DNA from: Granulicatella elegans
Lineage (GTDB): Bacteria > Bacillota > Bacilli > Lactobacillales > Aerococcaceae
Direction of reading: 5' to 3'
DNA: 64,000 bases
NCBI RefSeq assembly: GCF_020735385.1
Contig: NZ_CP085953.1
Location: 62,001-126,000, forward strand
The position numbers were made by a program, and so were the translations under genes. Below, piece after piece: positions 25,039-34,531 of the stretch. Within the stretch, counting starts at the first letter, position 1. Each line of letters starts with the position of its first letter. The notes beneath the pieces were generated by a model. It saw only the letters and a program-made list of their open reading frames with translations. It made no database searches and was not told where the DNA came from.

Positions 25039-26740
25039 AAAAAAGAGGCTGGGCAAAAAGTCTCAAAAATAGAAGAAAGCACGTCCCGATTTTGACTGAA
25101 ATCAAAATTAGGACGTGCTTTTTAATAAATTCAGTAAAATCAAGGGGGATAAACCACCCTTGATTCATATTATTTAAGATATATTTCCTTAATCTCTGCA
25201 AATTCATCCCTAAAAAGAGCAGACCAATGTTATTATGAACTGCATTTTTACCTCTAACATGAGTTCTGCGCATGCCAAAATTGCGCTTCATTTGACCGAA
25301 AACTGGCTCAACTTCAATTTTTCGTTGAGCATATATACTACTTCCACGGTCACTATGTAACGCTTCTTTAATCGTTTCTTTATAAGATTCCCAAACTTGG
25401 TTTACACGGATTTGACGTTGTTGTCCAGTAGGAGTTTTCGCTAATTCATCCAATGCTTCTGTTTCTTGAATTGAATCTGTCTCATACACTTTAAATCTAC
25501 GAGTAAATCCATTCTTATCGTTTCTTGTTGAATAATATTTAAAACTAAATTTTACACCTAAATGATCAATATAATAATCTTCCTCTTCATTGTAATACCA
25601 ATTTTGTCTATTAGATGGATCATTTTTAAATTTCTTCGTTTGTTCTTTTTCGTACATTGTGTAAGGAATCAAAGGTGTCTTTTCATACTCTTCAAGAATC
25701 AATTGATAGTTTTCTTCACTACCGTATCCAGCATCCGCAATAATAATAGAAAATTTGTCTAATAGTTTAAATGAATTTAAAAATGGTTTAAGAGTACGCA
25801 TATCTGTAGGATTAGGAAATACATCAAAACCTAAAACATATTGATGATTCGTTGCGATTTGAAGATTATAGCCAGGTTTTAATTCTCGATTTTTCATGGC
25901 ATCTTCTTTCATACACATAAAAGTAGCATCGTTATCTGTTTTAGAATAACTATTCCGGTTATCAAATGTTTCCTTAGCTATCGTATATTTTTCTTTACGA
26001 GGCAGAAAATCTTTTTCAAGTTGACGTTTAAAAGAATTTAACAAGCGTTTTTTCTGTTTGTTTTTAGAACCACCAACAATATGTTTAGGTTCTTCTTCAA
26101 TGAGTTCTTCTAACTGTTCTAGAGAGTTATTAGTAGCTTCAATCATGGCATGAACACCATATTCAGTAATTTTTTCTTCTTCTGATAAAGCAATATTCAC
26201 TTGATTTTGAATTAATTGATCATATAATGTACTAATTTTTTCATTTAAAGCTTCATCATATCTTTCAATAGCTTTACGCCATACAAATGAATAACGATTG
26301 GCATCTGCTTGAACTTTTGTACCATCAATAAATAAACTATCTGAATCAATAATATGATAGTGTTGGAGTAATAAAGTAAAGTATACGAAAATGTTTTTAA
26401 TGATAGAGGAAAACTGTTCATTACTTCTAAAATTATTAATAACATGGTAACAGACATAAGTTTGTTGAGAAAGCCACTGCATCGGAATATTTTCTTCATT
26501 TAATTGAACAATTTTTCTACCACTATACGTAGAACGAGTATAAGCGAAGAGAATCATTTTTAATAACATACGAGGATGATGAGCAGGTCTACCCATTTTT
26601 GATGTTGTATTAGGAAAGATAATAGAATCTGGAATAGAATCTACAAACTGATTAATAAATTGAGCAATGTGGTTTTTAGGGACGGTTAATGTAAAATTTA
26701 GTTCTAAAGTATCTGTTGGTGTGGTATAATTTTTGTACAT
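25034..26740 (-). CDS. IS1182 family transposase
   Basis: The protein (568 residues from the ATG at 26740) has the IS1182 pattern. The N-terminal DUF772-type region contains KMGRPAHHPRMLLKMILFAYTRS. A DDE catalytic core follows, with SLFIDGTKVQADANRYSF, IIADAGYGSEENYQ and the C-terminal RKIEVEPVFGQMKRNFGMRR. It appears complete, so the element may be active. The reading frame passes through the left terminal hairpin and inverted repeat and finds its stop (25034-25036) only in flanking DNA, so the last residues (near FAQPLFL) depend on the insertion site. A GGGTGA ribosome site is nearby. It separates the DUF1146 gene from the choline-binding protein gene. Confidence 0.9.
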   Translation of the reverse strand: MYKNYTTPTDTLELNFTLTVPKNHIAQFINQFVDSIPDSIIFPNTTSKMGRPAHHPRMLLKMILFAYTRSTYSGRKIVQLNEENIPMQWLSQQTYVCYHVINNFRSNEQFSSIIKNIFVYFTLLLQHYHIIDSDSLFIDGTKVQADANRYSFVWRKAIERYDEALNEKISTLYDQLIQNQVNIALSEEEKITEYGVHAMIEATNNSLEQLEELIEEEPKHIVGGSKNKQKKRLLNSFKRQLEKDFLPRKEKYTIAKETFDNRNSYSKTDNDATFMCMKEDAMKNRELKPGYNLQIATNHQYVLGFDVFPNPTDMRTLKPFLNSFKLLDKFSIIIADAGYGSEENYQLILEEYEKTPLIPYTMYEKEQTKKFKNDPSNRQNWYYNEEEDYYIDHLGVKFSFKYYSTRNDKNGFTRRFKVYETDSIQETEALDELAKTPTGQQRQIRVNQVWESYKETIKEALHSDRGSSIYAQRKIEVEPVFGQMKRNFGMRRTHVRGKNAVHNNIGLLFLGMNLQRLRKYILNNMNQGWFIPLDFTEFIKKHVLILISVKIGTCFLLFLRLFAQPLFL

Positions 26741-26894
26741 AGGAGTCACCCTTTCTTATTTTATTTCATTCAAACTTATTATAACAGAGGTAGACTCCTA
26801 TGTTTAATTTATAAGACTAAAAAGCACTATAAAATCCTGTTTCAGAATTTTATAGTGCTTTCTTCTATTTTTGAGACTTTTTGCCCAGCCTCTT
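25043..26894 (-). mobile_element. IS1182-type insertion sequence
   Basis: The element is bounded by perfect 40-base inverted repeats (25043-25082 and 26855-26894; outer end AAGAGGCTGGGCAAAAAG). Inside each end lies a further hairpin (about 25078-25122, AAAGCACGTCC / GGACGTGCTTT, and about 26821-26861, AAAGCACTATAAAA / TTTTATAGTGCTTT) that would stop read-through transcription. One transposase gene fills the element. No target duplication could be recognised with confidence. Confidence 0.92.
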
Positions 26895-26915
26895 TATCAA
26901 ACAATTTTTACATAA

Positions 26916-28952
26916 TTATATCCATTCGCCATCTTCATTAACTTGATAACCATCTGGTGTTGTTGTATTCGTTAATAAAGATCCAGACTTGTCAGCATAG
27001 TACCACTTACCATTTACTTCAAACCAGCCTGTTTGCATTGAGCCTGAATTATTTAAGTAATACCATGTGCCATTAGTTTGTACCCAACCTGTTTGCATCG
27101 AGCCTGAACGACTTAAATAGTACCATTCACCATTAACTTGAACCCATCCTGTTTGCATCGAGCCTGAATGGTTTAAATAATACCATGTACCATTATCTTG
27201 AATCCAACCTGTTTGCATAGCTCCTGAATGATTTAAGTGATACCATCTGCCATTATCTTGAATCCAACCTGTTTGCATAGCTCCTGAATGATTTAAGTGA
27301 TACCATGTGCCGTTATCTTTAATCCAACCTGTAGCTTTCGTTCCTTTATCGTCTACAATATAGGTCCATTCACCTTTAGCATTTTTAACCCATGTTGATG
27401 GTTTTGAAGGTTTTTCTGTTTCCACAACATGATCCACACGATTCAAATTAGCTAATTTCACTTTCAAATCATTCAATTTTTCAGTAGCTTTCTTTAATCT
27501 TTCGTGTTTTTCACGTGCATCTTGTTGTTTATTTTGTAAATCAGCTTCTAATGTTGTCAATGCCTTTTGTTCTTGAACTAATTTTGCCTTCAAATCATTT
27601 AACGTTGCAATCGCTTGTTCATTTTCTTTAATTTCTTTTTCTAATTCTTGTACACGAGTAGTTGTTTGGTCAATCTTAGTTTGTAACTCTGTCACCACTT
27701 TTTGTACGTTCGTCAATTCTTCTTGAGCAACCGTTAAAACTTTTTTAGCTTCAATCACTTTTTTAAATAATGCTACATTTGTATTATGCTCTTGTTGTAA
27801 ACGAGTGATTTCTTGTGTTAATGTTGCAATTTTCGGTTTTGCTTCATCAATCGCTTCTTGTTTTTCTTGAATACTCTTCTCTTTTTCTTTAACAGTTTCT
27901 TCTAATGTTGTTTTTTCTTTTGTTAATTCAGTGATTTCTCGTTTAATTTTTGGAATTAGATTAATAGTGTAGTAATCTTTGTCACTGATAAAAAATTTCA
28001 TTTGTTCTTTTAACTTCGTTAATTTCGCTTCTTTTTCCTTTAAAACTTCCTTTGCCTGTGTGAGTTCTTGTGTTTTCGTTTCTACTTCACGTTGCAACGC
28101 TTCTAACGATTTGTTCGCTGCTGGTGTTGCATTAGCATCACTACTTGCACCACTTTGTGCATTTTCTAAATCTTGTTCCGCTTTTTCTTTTGCTTGAATT
28201 TTACTATTTACTTCGTTTTTTGCAGCATCTACTTCTTTTTGTGCTGCAGTAATTTCTGCTTGGTTTTCTTTAATTTGTTCGTCTCTTTTTGCTATAATAT
28301 CTTTTAAATGTTCTGTCTCTTCTTTTTTTGTCGCAATTGTTGCTTTAATTTTTTCTAACTTAGCACTTGCTGCTTCTTTAGTTTTTGTATCTTCTTCAAT
28401 GGCTTTTTTATTATGAGCGACAAGTGTTTCGTTTGCTTCTTTTTCTGATTGTTTGTTAGAAATTTCTTTTTCTAATGTTTCAGGACTTTTGAAGTTTTTA
28501 ACTTTTTCTTCTTCATCTTTTACTGTTTGTTCTGCAGTAGCAACTTTTGCTTTAAACTTTTCTACATCTTTTTGTTTTTCTGCAATTGTAGCTTTATCCA
28601 TTTCATTTTGTTTCGTTAAAGTTTCTTTTTCTGTTTTCTTATTAGGAAGTTCTTTTTCAACCTTTTCAACACGGTTTACTTCTTCTTTCGTTTGATTCAC
28701 TTCAGCTTCTTTTAAAGTTTTTTCAGCTTGTACTTTTTTTGCTTGCTTATCCGCTTCTTCCGTCTGTTTTGTCAAAACCTGAACATCTTTTTCATTTTTT
28801 GCAATTTCAGACTCTAATTGTGCTTTAGTTGATACACTATTTCCTACAACAGACTTCAGAACTTCTTCTGCTTCTACTCCATGAGATAATCCTGTTACTG
28901 TCACCACCGTTCCTAGTAATGCAGCTCCTGCTATTATCGTTTTCTTTTTCAT
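26916..28952 (-). CDS. Secreted coiled-coil choline-binding surface protein
   Basis: The 678-residue protein has a signal peptide (MKKKTIIAGAALLGTVVTVT, cleavage near VEA-EE), then about 470 residues of Glu/Lys/Gln-rich coiled coil. About eight choline-binding repeats (consensus GWIQDNGTWYYLNHSGAMQT, about residues 520-678) and the end NEDGEWI follow. It should sit on phosphocholine of teichoic acid with the coil projecting outward, as in pneumococcal PspA-like proteins. Its target or host role cannot be read. The repeats have an exact 60-base period, and two neighbouring units are almost identical in DNA, so unit number can change by recombination. AGAGG lies eight bases before the start. 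An insertion element lies just downstream. Confidence 0.9.
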   Translation of the reverse strand: MKKKTIIAGAALLGTVVTVTGLSHGVEAEEVLKSVVGNSVSTKAQLESEIAKNEKDVQVLTKQTEEADKQAKKVQAEKTLKEAEVNQTKEEVNRVEKVEKELPNKKTEKETLTKQNEMDKATIAEKQKDVEKFKAKVATAEQTVKDEEEKVKNFKSPETLEKEISNKQSEKEANETLVAHNKKAIEEDTKTKEAASAKLEKIKATIATKKEETEHLKDIIAKRDEQIKENQAEITAAQKEVDAAKNEVNSKIQAKEKAEQDLENAQSGASSDANATPAANKSLEALQREVETKTQELTQAKEVLKEKEAKLTKLKEQMKFFISDKDYYTINLIPKIKREITELTKEKTTLEETVKEKEKSIQEKQEAIDEAKPKIATLTQEITRLQQEHNTNVALFKKVIEAKKVLTVAQEELTNVQKVVTELQTKIDQTTTRVQELEKEIKENEQAIATLNDLKAKLVQEQKALTTLEADLQNKQQDAREKHERLKKATEKLNDLKVKLANLNRVDHVVETEKPSKPSTWVKNAKGEWTYIVDDKGTKATGWIKDNGTWYHLNHSGAMQTGWIQDNGRWYHLNHSGAMQTGWIQDNGTWYYLNHSGSMQTGWVQVNGEWYYLSRSGSMQTGWVQTNGTWYYLNNSGSMQTGWFEVNGKWYYADKSGSLLTNTTTPDGYQVNEDGEWI

Positions 28953-29062
28953 TTTACAAACCTCTTTCCGAAATAACTAAAATATTCTTTTTATATCTAA
29001 AAATAGCTTATCATAAGCTCCATTTACATTACAAATAAATATTGAACAATTTATTTTTTTGC

Positions 29063-29163
29063 ATAAATTATTCATATAATATTCATAAACGAAAAACCAG
29101 AACCGCCTTTTGGTACATATTTCGCCAATAAATTATCCATACAATATTCATAAATGAAAAACC
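29063..29163. repeat. 36-base direct repeat pair upstream of choline-binding gene
   Basis: ATAAATTATTCATATAATAT and its continuation to GAAAAACC (29063-29098) recurs at 29128-29163 with three changes. The pair lies about 110 bases upstream of the surface-protein gene and could hold a regulatory site or be a remnant. Confidence 0.55.
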
Positions 29164-29187
29164 TCAAAAAAAGGAATTAAGTAGCCA

Positions 29188-29244
29188 TAAGCGGGAGTTT
29201 GACACTTGTGAAAGAAAAAATAAGGCTTCTGTAAAGTGTTAAAC
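29188..29244. repeat. Inverted repeat of possible mobile-element origin
   Basis: GTTTGACACTT and AAGTGTTAAAC face each other with one mismatch across about 30 bases, next to the second 72-base repeat. It may be the end of a decayed small transposon. Confidence 0.35.
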
Positions 29245-29249
29245 TCAGA

Positions 29250-29322
29250 ACCATCATTAACCTGAAATTTAAAGGGGTGAATCAAATTTGGTAATTGTAA
29301 TGGACAGTTGAATTTTTTACAC
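29250..29322. repeat. 72-base dispersed repeat, copy 2
   Basis: Second copy of the repeat at 24967-25038, in the same orientation. The two copies bracket the insertion element and the choline-binding gene, so recombination between them could delete both. Confidence 0.7.
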
Positions 29323-29327
29323 AAAAA

Positions 29328-29354
29328 AACCTTTCTCGAAATCGAGAAAGGTTT
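29328..29354 (-). terminator. Terminator after rpmE2
   Basis: AACCTTTCTCGA and TCGAGAAAGGTT form a perfect stem with an A/T tract on either side, just after the rpmE2 stop. Confidence 0.85.
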
Positions 29355-29367
29355 GAGAATTGTCTTC

Positions 29368-29613
29368 TTATTTGAGACCGTATTTTTTGTTGAAACGATC
29401 CACACGTCCGTCTGCTTGTGTGAATTTTTGACGACCTGTATAGAATGGGTGAGAATCTGAAGTAATCTCAACACGTAATAATGGGTATTCGTTACCATCT
29501 TCCCATTGTACAGTTTCGTTTGAAGATTTTGTTGAACCTGATAAGAATTTGAATCCAGTAGTTGAATCCATAAAAACAACTGGACGATATTCTGGGTGAA
29601 TTCCTTGTTTCAT
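29368..29613 (-). CDS. rpmE2: 50S ribosomal protein L31 type B
   Basis: The 81-residue protein [20 protein letters not shown] is the zinc-free (type B, C-minus) form of L31. It lacks the CxxC pair of the type A protein and keeps the [13 protein letters not shown] and [12 protein letters not shown] blocks. Type B L31 replaces the zinc form when zinc is scarce and is the only form in many lactic acid bacteria. AGGAGG precedes the start. The gene is monocistronic with its own terminator. Confidence 0.96.
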   Translation of the reverse strand: MKQGIHPEYRPVVFMDSTTGFKFLSGSTKSSNETVQWEDGNEYPLLRVEITSDSHPFYTGRQKFTQADGRVDRFNKKYGLK

Positions 29614-29771
29614 TTTCTATTCCTCCTGCCCTGAATTATTGCCTAATCCAGAGTTATTTATTTTTATGCATAAAGCAACACAAGTATAATAGCATGCTTA
29701 GACCTAGAATGCAACTATTTTTGTTAGGTTTGATAGATTTTCTTAGTATAAAATTTCCAACCGAACTCTCC

Positions 29772-30791
29772 CTAATCTCCTAGTTCTAAACCAGGCATTG
29801 CATTCACATCCATCGTGGCAAAATCTTGTTCTAACCATTTTGAATACGCAGCCGCACCAATCATTGCAGCATTATCACCACATAAATTCATTGGTGGAAT
29901 TGAGAACGTTACAGTTGGATAATGACTTTGCATCATCTCTTGTAATCCCGTTCTAAGTCCACGGTTTGCTGCAACTCCTCCTGCTAAGACAAATTGTTTC
30001 ACAGGATATTCTTGCAGGGCATGTTTACTCTTTTCCACTAATACTTCTACGACACTTGCTTGGAAACTTGCCGCAACATTTTCCGGCACAATTTCTTCGC
30101 CTTTTTGTTTCGCATTATGAATACGATTGATGACGGCTGACTTTAATCCACTAAAACTAAAGTCATAATGATCTTCATGAATCATCGCTCTTGGAAAATC
30201 ATAGACATCTTCTCCAATATGCGCTAATTCATCCATTTTCTTCCCACCTGGATAAGGTAAATTTAAAATTCTACCAATCTTATCATAAGCTTCTCCAGCT
30301 GCATCATCTCGTGTTTCTCCAATAATTTCAAACTGTCCGTCCTGTGGCATATAGACTAATTCTGTATGTCCACCGCTTACGACTAATGCCATTAATGGAA
30401 ATTGTAAAGGTTCAATTAATTGGTTTGCATAAATATGTCCTGCCATATGATTAACGGCAATTAATGGTTTGTTCGCTGCTAGTGCTACTGCTTTTGCAGC
30501 TGAAATACCGATTAGTAAAGCTCCTACTAATCCTGGACCAATAGTCACTGCTACTGCATCGATTTCTTCCATTGTTTTGCCAGCTTGCACTAATGCTTCT
30601 TCAATCACTTGCGTAATTTGTTCCACATGGTGCCGGCTTGCTATTTCTGGTACAACCCCTCCAAATCGCATATGACTTTTGATTTGAGAAGCGACAATGT
30701 TTGATAATAACGTACGACCATTGACAACAACTGCTGCACTTGTTTCATCACAGCTACTTTCAATGGCTAAAATAACGACTTCCTTTGTCAT
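29772..30791 (-). CDS. tsaD: tRNA N6-adenosine threonylcarbamoyltransferase TsaD
   Basis: TsaD transfers threonylcarbamoyl from TC-AMP to A37 of ANN-decoding tRNAs, working with TsaB and TsaE. The 339-residue protein has the ASKHA start [16 protein letters not shown], the metal-binding NHMAGHIYA, and [11 protein letters not shown], all diagnostic. Its ATG overlaps the stop of the upstream double-GNAT gene (30788-30791), so translation is coupled. It completes the tsaB / rimI / tsaD operon; tsaE is not in the window. Confidence 0.97.
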   Translation of the reverse strand: MTKEVVILAIESSCDETSAAVVVNGRTLLSNIVASQIKSHMRFGGVVPEIASRHHVEQITQVIEEALVQAGKTMEEIDAVAVTIGPGLVGALLIGISAAKAVALAANKPLIAVNHMAGHIYANQLIEPLQFPLMALVVSGGHTELVYMPQDGQFEIIGETRDDAAGEAYDKIGRILNLPYPGGKKMDELAHIGEDVYDFPRAMIHEDHYDFSFSGLKSAVINRIHNAKQKGEEIVPENVAASFQASVVEVLVEKSKHALQEYPVKQFVLAGGVAANRGLRTGLQEMMQSHYPTVTFSIPPMNLCGDNAAMIGAAAYSKWLEQDFATMDVNAMPGLELGD

Positions 30792-31876
30792 TGTTCACAT
30801 GCTCCTTTTTTGAGTTCTAATCGATAGAGTAAGGCATCTTCTAATGGATCTGTATAGTAATCACGTCTTCTATGATAACACTCAAATCCTAAAATTTCAT
30901 ATAATTGTTGAGCACGATGATTAAATTCTCGTACTTCTAAAAATACTGTTGAAACTTCTTGCATTCCTAAATCATAACACGCCATTTGCCATAAACGTTG
31001 GGCAAGTCCTTTTCCTTGGAATCCTGTATGAATCACAATGTTTGTAATCGTTGCTTCATCTAGAACGACTTGCATCCCAACAAATCCAATTAAGGTATCT
31101 ACATGATACACGCCATAATAAGCTCCATGTTCAGAAGCAATATCTTCTTGGAAAGCTTTTGCGCTCCAATGTCCAGGATGTTCATAATGTTGTTGCACTA
31201 ATTGGTATAACTGTTCTGCCACTTCATCTTCATCCGTTAATCGTTTAAACGAAAACTCTGATGAGGAGAAAGATTCTGGTGTTTTAGGGGGTAATGGATA
31301 AGTCATCAGTACCGCATCCTCTACTTCATTTTTATAATATTTTTCTTTATATCCTGTTTGAATAAATCCAAATTTTTCATATAAACGTATCGCCTTTTTA
31401 TTAGAGACTCTAACTTCAAGCGAAATGGACTCTTTTTCTAAAAATCGTGCATACTTTTCTAATTGCTTCATTAATAGGGTCGCACATCCTAAAAATCGTA
31501 CATCCGAATGAACAGCAATATTCGTAATATGAAGATCCTCCGTTGTCACTCTTGCACCAATAAACGCATGAATTTCGTCATCTATTTCAAGAACGATATA
31601 AACGGCTTTTGTATTATACGTTACATCTTCTGCAAAAGCGTCTCTCTTCCAAGGTGGATTTCCCATATATGCTTCTTCTTCAACAGAGGCAATTGCATCT
31701 ATGTCTTCGATAGTTGCAAGACGAATGGTCGCAATGAATCCATTAGATAAAGGGATTCGTTTTGATTGCTGTGGCAATTGCGTTACGATAAAGTCTCCTT
31801 CAGTAATTGCTTGATCTGCTAATTTTCCTAATTGTTGCCATAAAGATTGCGTCCAATCCTTACAGACGCTCCACAT
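30788..31876 (-). CDS. rimI: Tandem GNAT acetyltransferase (two RimI-like domains)
   Basis: RimI acetylates the N-terminal alanine of ribosomal protein S18. Here the 362-residue protein contains two complete GNAT domains in one chain. The first (about residues 48-190) has [20 protein letters not shown] and [19 protein letters not shown]. The second (about 210-355) has [20 protein letters not shown] and [19 protein letters not shown]. Both keep the acetyl-CoA loop region, although the first reads RFLGCA where RGKGIG is usual, so that copy may be weaker. Normal RimI is about 150 residues. AGGAG lies before 31876, and the gene overlaps tsaB by 17 bases and tsaD by four. One domain may have taken another substrate; that is inference. 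Confidence 0.85.
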   Translation of the reverse strand: MWSVCKDWTQSLWQQLGKLADQAITEGDFIVTQLPQQSKRIPLSNGFIATIRLATIEDIDAIASVEEEAYMGNPPWKRDAFAEDVTYNTKAVYIVLEIDDEIHAFIGARVTTEDLHITNIAVHSDVRFLGCATLLMKQLEKYARFLEKESISLEVRVSNKKAIRLYEKFGFIQTGYKEKYYKNEVEDAVLMTYPLPPKTPESFSSSEFSFKRLTDEDEVAEQLYQLVQQHYEHPGHWSAKAFQEDIASEHGAYYGVYHVDTLIGFVGMQVVLDEATITNIVIHTGFQGKGLAQRLWQMACYDLGMQEVSTVFLEVREFNHRAQQLYEILGFECYHRRRDYYTDPLEDALLYRLELKKGACEQ

Positions 31877-32591
31877 AGTTTGACTCCTGTTCTTCTTGAT
31901 GGCTCGCTTTCCAATTTTCTTCTGCCTCCGCTAATTTTAAATAGGTTGGCACAAAAATATCTGCATCTTCTTTTGGTGCATCTTGTGCTAATTTACCAAA
32001 AAATCCTGCATGAGCAATAGCATCACTTTCTTTAGTAAATACCACTTTATCTCCTAATTTTTCTACAACCAACTCTTTTTGTGCATTTGTCAATTGTCCT
32101 ACAAAATAAAGAGGAGCTTCATAAGTAACTAACTCTTCTAACCAATCAACCCAAGAAATATGACGTTCTGGGGCTATCAATTGTGGAAACTGTTGGTTCA
32201 CTTGATAAAGACCTGTAAAAACATTATCTCTTCGAGCATCAAAAAATGGAACAACATAGGTTCCTTCAGGAACAACTTCTACAACATTTGCGACAATCGC
32301 TTGTAAACTGGAAACAGCTTTTAGCGGAATATGCAATGTCTTCGCAAGAGTTTTTGCAACTGTTACTCCAATTCTAAGTCCAGTATACGAACCTGGTCCT
32401 TTGGCAACAATCACACCTGTTAGTTCTTGCATACTGACTTGACTTTCTTGAAGTACTGCTTGAATTGCCGGCATTAGTTTGACACTATGTTGTAAAGTGT
32501 CTGGAACTGTTTGTTCAACAATCGTTCCCTCATCTTTGACAATGGCAACCGATAAAGTTTTATTTGAGGTATCAATAGCCAATACGGGCAT
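31860..32591 (-). CDS. tsaB: tRNA threonylcarbamoyladenosine biosynthesis protein TsaB
   Basis: TsaB is the inactive ASKHA paralogue that forms a dimer with TsaD for t6A synthesis. The 243-residue protein starts MPVLAIDTSNKTLSVAIVKD and has VAKGPGSYTGLRIGV, the family hallmark, and FFDARRDNVFTGLY. GGAAG precedes the ATG. It is first in the tsaB / rimI / tsaD operon, behind the proS terminator. Confidence 0.96.
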   Translation of the reverse strand: MPVLAIDTSNKTLSVAIVKDEGTIVEQTVPDTLQHSVKLMPAIQAVLQESQVSMQELTGVIVAKGPGSYTGLRIGVTVAKTLAKTLHIPLKAVSSLQAIVANVVEVVPEGTYVVPFFDARRDNVFTGLYQVNQQFPQLIAPERHISWVDWLEELVTYEAPLYFVGQLTNAQKELVVEKLGDKVVFTKESDAIAHAGFFGKLAQDAPKEDADIFVPTYLKLAEAEENWKASHQEEQESNYVERL

Positions 32592-32621
32592 AGAGCACTT
32601 CCTTTCTAGTTTTTTGTTTCA

Positions 32622-32665
32622 AAAGTGTGAAGGAGGGCAAAGCGTGCTACTCTTTACACTTTTAT
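32622..32665 (-). terminator. Terminator after proS
   Basis: AAAAGTGTAAAG and CTTCACACTTTT pair around an open loop on the minus strand, between proS and tsaB. Confidence 0.6.
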
Positions 32666-32733
32666 CCTCTTCAATCATTGATTCGAATGTTCTTTCTTCA
32701 CACATTGTTTGAATACGGCTTCTGAATTTCGTA

Positions 32734-34182
32734 TTAGTACGCTCTTGCAATCCATACAGTTTGTGTTGCTGGTTTGCCTGAAACGATACATGTTTCTTTT
32801 TTCACTGGTGGGTTGAATGGAATATTACGAGTCGTAAATCCAGTTTCTTCTTTAATTTTTGCTTCTGTTTCTTCTGTTCCATCCCAACCAACTAATACCC
32901 AACCAGGTACTTCGCCAGCTTCACGTTTTGCTTCAATATGAGCTTTCAATTCATCTAAAGTATCAATAGTTGTATATTCATTAGAAGCACGCATTGCACG
33001 AGCTGTTTCTAATAAACGTCCTTGCATTTTTTCTAATTCAGCTTGAATTGTTTCTACTAACACATCGAAACCTACTGCAACTTTTTCATCTAAGTCACGC
33101 ATTTTTGTCATTACTTGATTATTTTCTAAATCACGTGGACCACATTCAATACGCATTGGAACTCCACGTAATTCCCATTCATTGAATTTGAATCCTGGTG
33201 AGTTATCTGTGTCATCAATTTTCACACGTAAGCCTGCTGCTTTTAATTGTTGTTGTAATTCTTCTAATTTTTCTAAAATAGCAGGATTTTTCTTCCATGG
33301 TCCAACTGGAATTAAGACTACTTGTGTTGGAGCTACTTTTGGAGGTAATACTAATCCTTGTTCATCTCCGTGTGTCATAATTAACGAACCGATTAAACGA
33401 GTAGAAACTCCCCAAGAAGTTGTATGTGCGTACACATGTTCATTTTCTTTTGTTAAATATTTAATATCAAATGCTTCCGCAAATTTTGTACCCATATAAT
33501 GAGAAGTTCCAGCTTGTACAGCTTTTCCATCTTTCATCATTGCTTCGATTGAATAAGTATCTACTGCACCTGCAAAACGTTCTGATGGAGTTTTTTGACC
33601 TTCATAAACAGGAACAGCTAATACACCTTCTACTACTTCTTTATAAATGTCTAACATTCTCATTGTACGACGACGTGCATCTACTTCATCTGCATGAGCT
33701 GTATGTCCTTCTTGCCATAAAAACTCAGATGTACGTAAGAATGGTAAAGTTTTCTTTTCCCAACGGAATACATTTGCCCATTGGTTTACTTCATATGGTA
33801 AATCACGGTATGAATTAATCCAGTTTGAGAATGCAGTCCCAATCATTGTTTCACTTGTTGGACGTAATGCTAAACGTTCTTCTAATTTTTCACCGGCTGC
33901 TTCAGTTACCCATGGTAATTCTGGTGCAAAACCTTCAATATGATCTGCTTCTTTAGTGAAGAAACTTTCTGGAATTAGCATCGGGAAGTAAGCATTACGA
34001 ATTCCTTCTTCTTTAAAGCGACGGTTAAATTCTTCTTGGATATGTTCCCAAATTTCAAATCCGTCTGGTTTAAAAATCATACATCCACGCACTGGTGAAT
34101 AATCCATTAAATCAGCTTTTTGAATGGTTTGAATATACCATTTTGAGAAATCTTCTCTTTGTAAGTTTGTTTTTTCTGCCAT
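32734..34182 (-). CDS. proS: Prolyl-tRNA synthetase, archaeal/eukaryotic type
   Basis: The 482-residue class II synthetase charges tRNA-Pro. It is the short form without the bacterial editing insertion of about 180 residues. It begins KTNLQREDFSKWYIQTIQKA and has the motif 2 region VNQWANVFRWEKKTLPFLRT and the C-terminal zinc/anticodon part ending ATQTVWIARAY. Most lactic acid bacteria use the longer bacterial type, so this one was probably acquired by transfer at some point, although it also occurs in clostridia and mycoplasmas. AAAGGAG precedes the ATG. A proline-specific T-box leader (34200-34424) controls it. A matching tRNA-Pro(UGG) gene is at 40329. Confidence 0.95.
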   Translation of the reverse strand: MAEKTNLQREDFSKWYIQTIQKADLMDYSPVRGCMIFKPDGFEIWEHIQEEFNRRFKEEGIRNAYFPMLIPESFFTKEADHIEGFAPELPWVTEAAGEKLEERLALRPTSETMIGTAFSNWINSYRDLPYEVNQWANVFRWEKKTLPFLRTSEFLWQEGHTAHADEVDARRRTMRMLDIYKEVVEGVLAVPVYEGQKTPSERFAGAVDTYSIEAMMKDGKAVQAGTSHYMGTKFAEAFDIKYLTKENEHVYAHTTSWGVSTRLIGSLIMTHGDEQGLVLPPKVAPTQVVLIPVGPWKKNPAILEKLEELQQQLKAAGLRVKIDDTDNSPGFKFNEWELRGVPMRIECGPRDLENNQVMTKMRDLDEKVAVGFDVLVETIQAELEKMQGRLLETARAMRASNEYTTIDTLDELKAHIEAKREAGEVPGWVLVGWDGTEETEAKIKEETGFTTRNIPFNPPVKKETCIVSGKPATQTVWIARAY

Positions 34183-34199
34183 AGTAGCACTCCTTTTCT

Positions 34200-34424
34200 A
34201 ACGATTGTGGAACAAAAAAGCCATTCTCCCTATAAAAAGGACGAATGACTCGCGGTACCACCTTTAATTACATTTCATGTTAAATGTCTCTTGGAACGTG
34301 ATAACGGTACGCAAACCGGATTATTTTAATAATCAATATTCTGGTAGGTTCCATTCTAAAAGCGGGGGTTCTCTCTCAGCCATGAAGAACTTTCTGTACC
34401 CATTAAAGAACTTACTATTCCATT
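34200..34424 (-). promoter_or_regulatory. T-box riboswitch, proline
   Basis: The leader contains the T-box sequence GGTGGTACCGCG (34251-34262) in the antiterminator, and stem I with AGAGAG and the specifier loop GGAA-CCT-ACC. The specifier CCT at 34346-34348 is a proline codon. The terminator GTCATTCGTCC / GGGAGAATGGC with TTTTTT follows (about 34217-34250). Uncharged tRNA-Pro would bind and allow read-through into proS. Confidence 0.95.
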
Positions 34425-34425
34425 C

Positions 34426-34431
34426 ATTATA
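34426..34431 (-). promoter_or_regulatory. -10 box of the proS leader
   Basis: TATAAT in the context GGTAGTATAATGAATGG precedes the T-box leader. No good -35 is visible at 17 bases. Confidence 0.55.
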
Positions 34432-34531
34432 CTACCGAAAAAATAACTAGAAAGCAAGTGTTATGTCTATTTTCTAAGATAAATCCACTTGCTGAATTGT
34501 AAAATGAAGTGCAACCAAAATACTTTGTATA

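Noticed and set aside
27001-27360. CRISPR-like array with a 60-base period
   Set aside because: The repeats are in-frame choline-binding motifs of a surface protein; there are no spacers or cas genes anywhere in the window.
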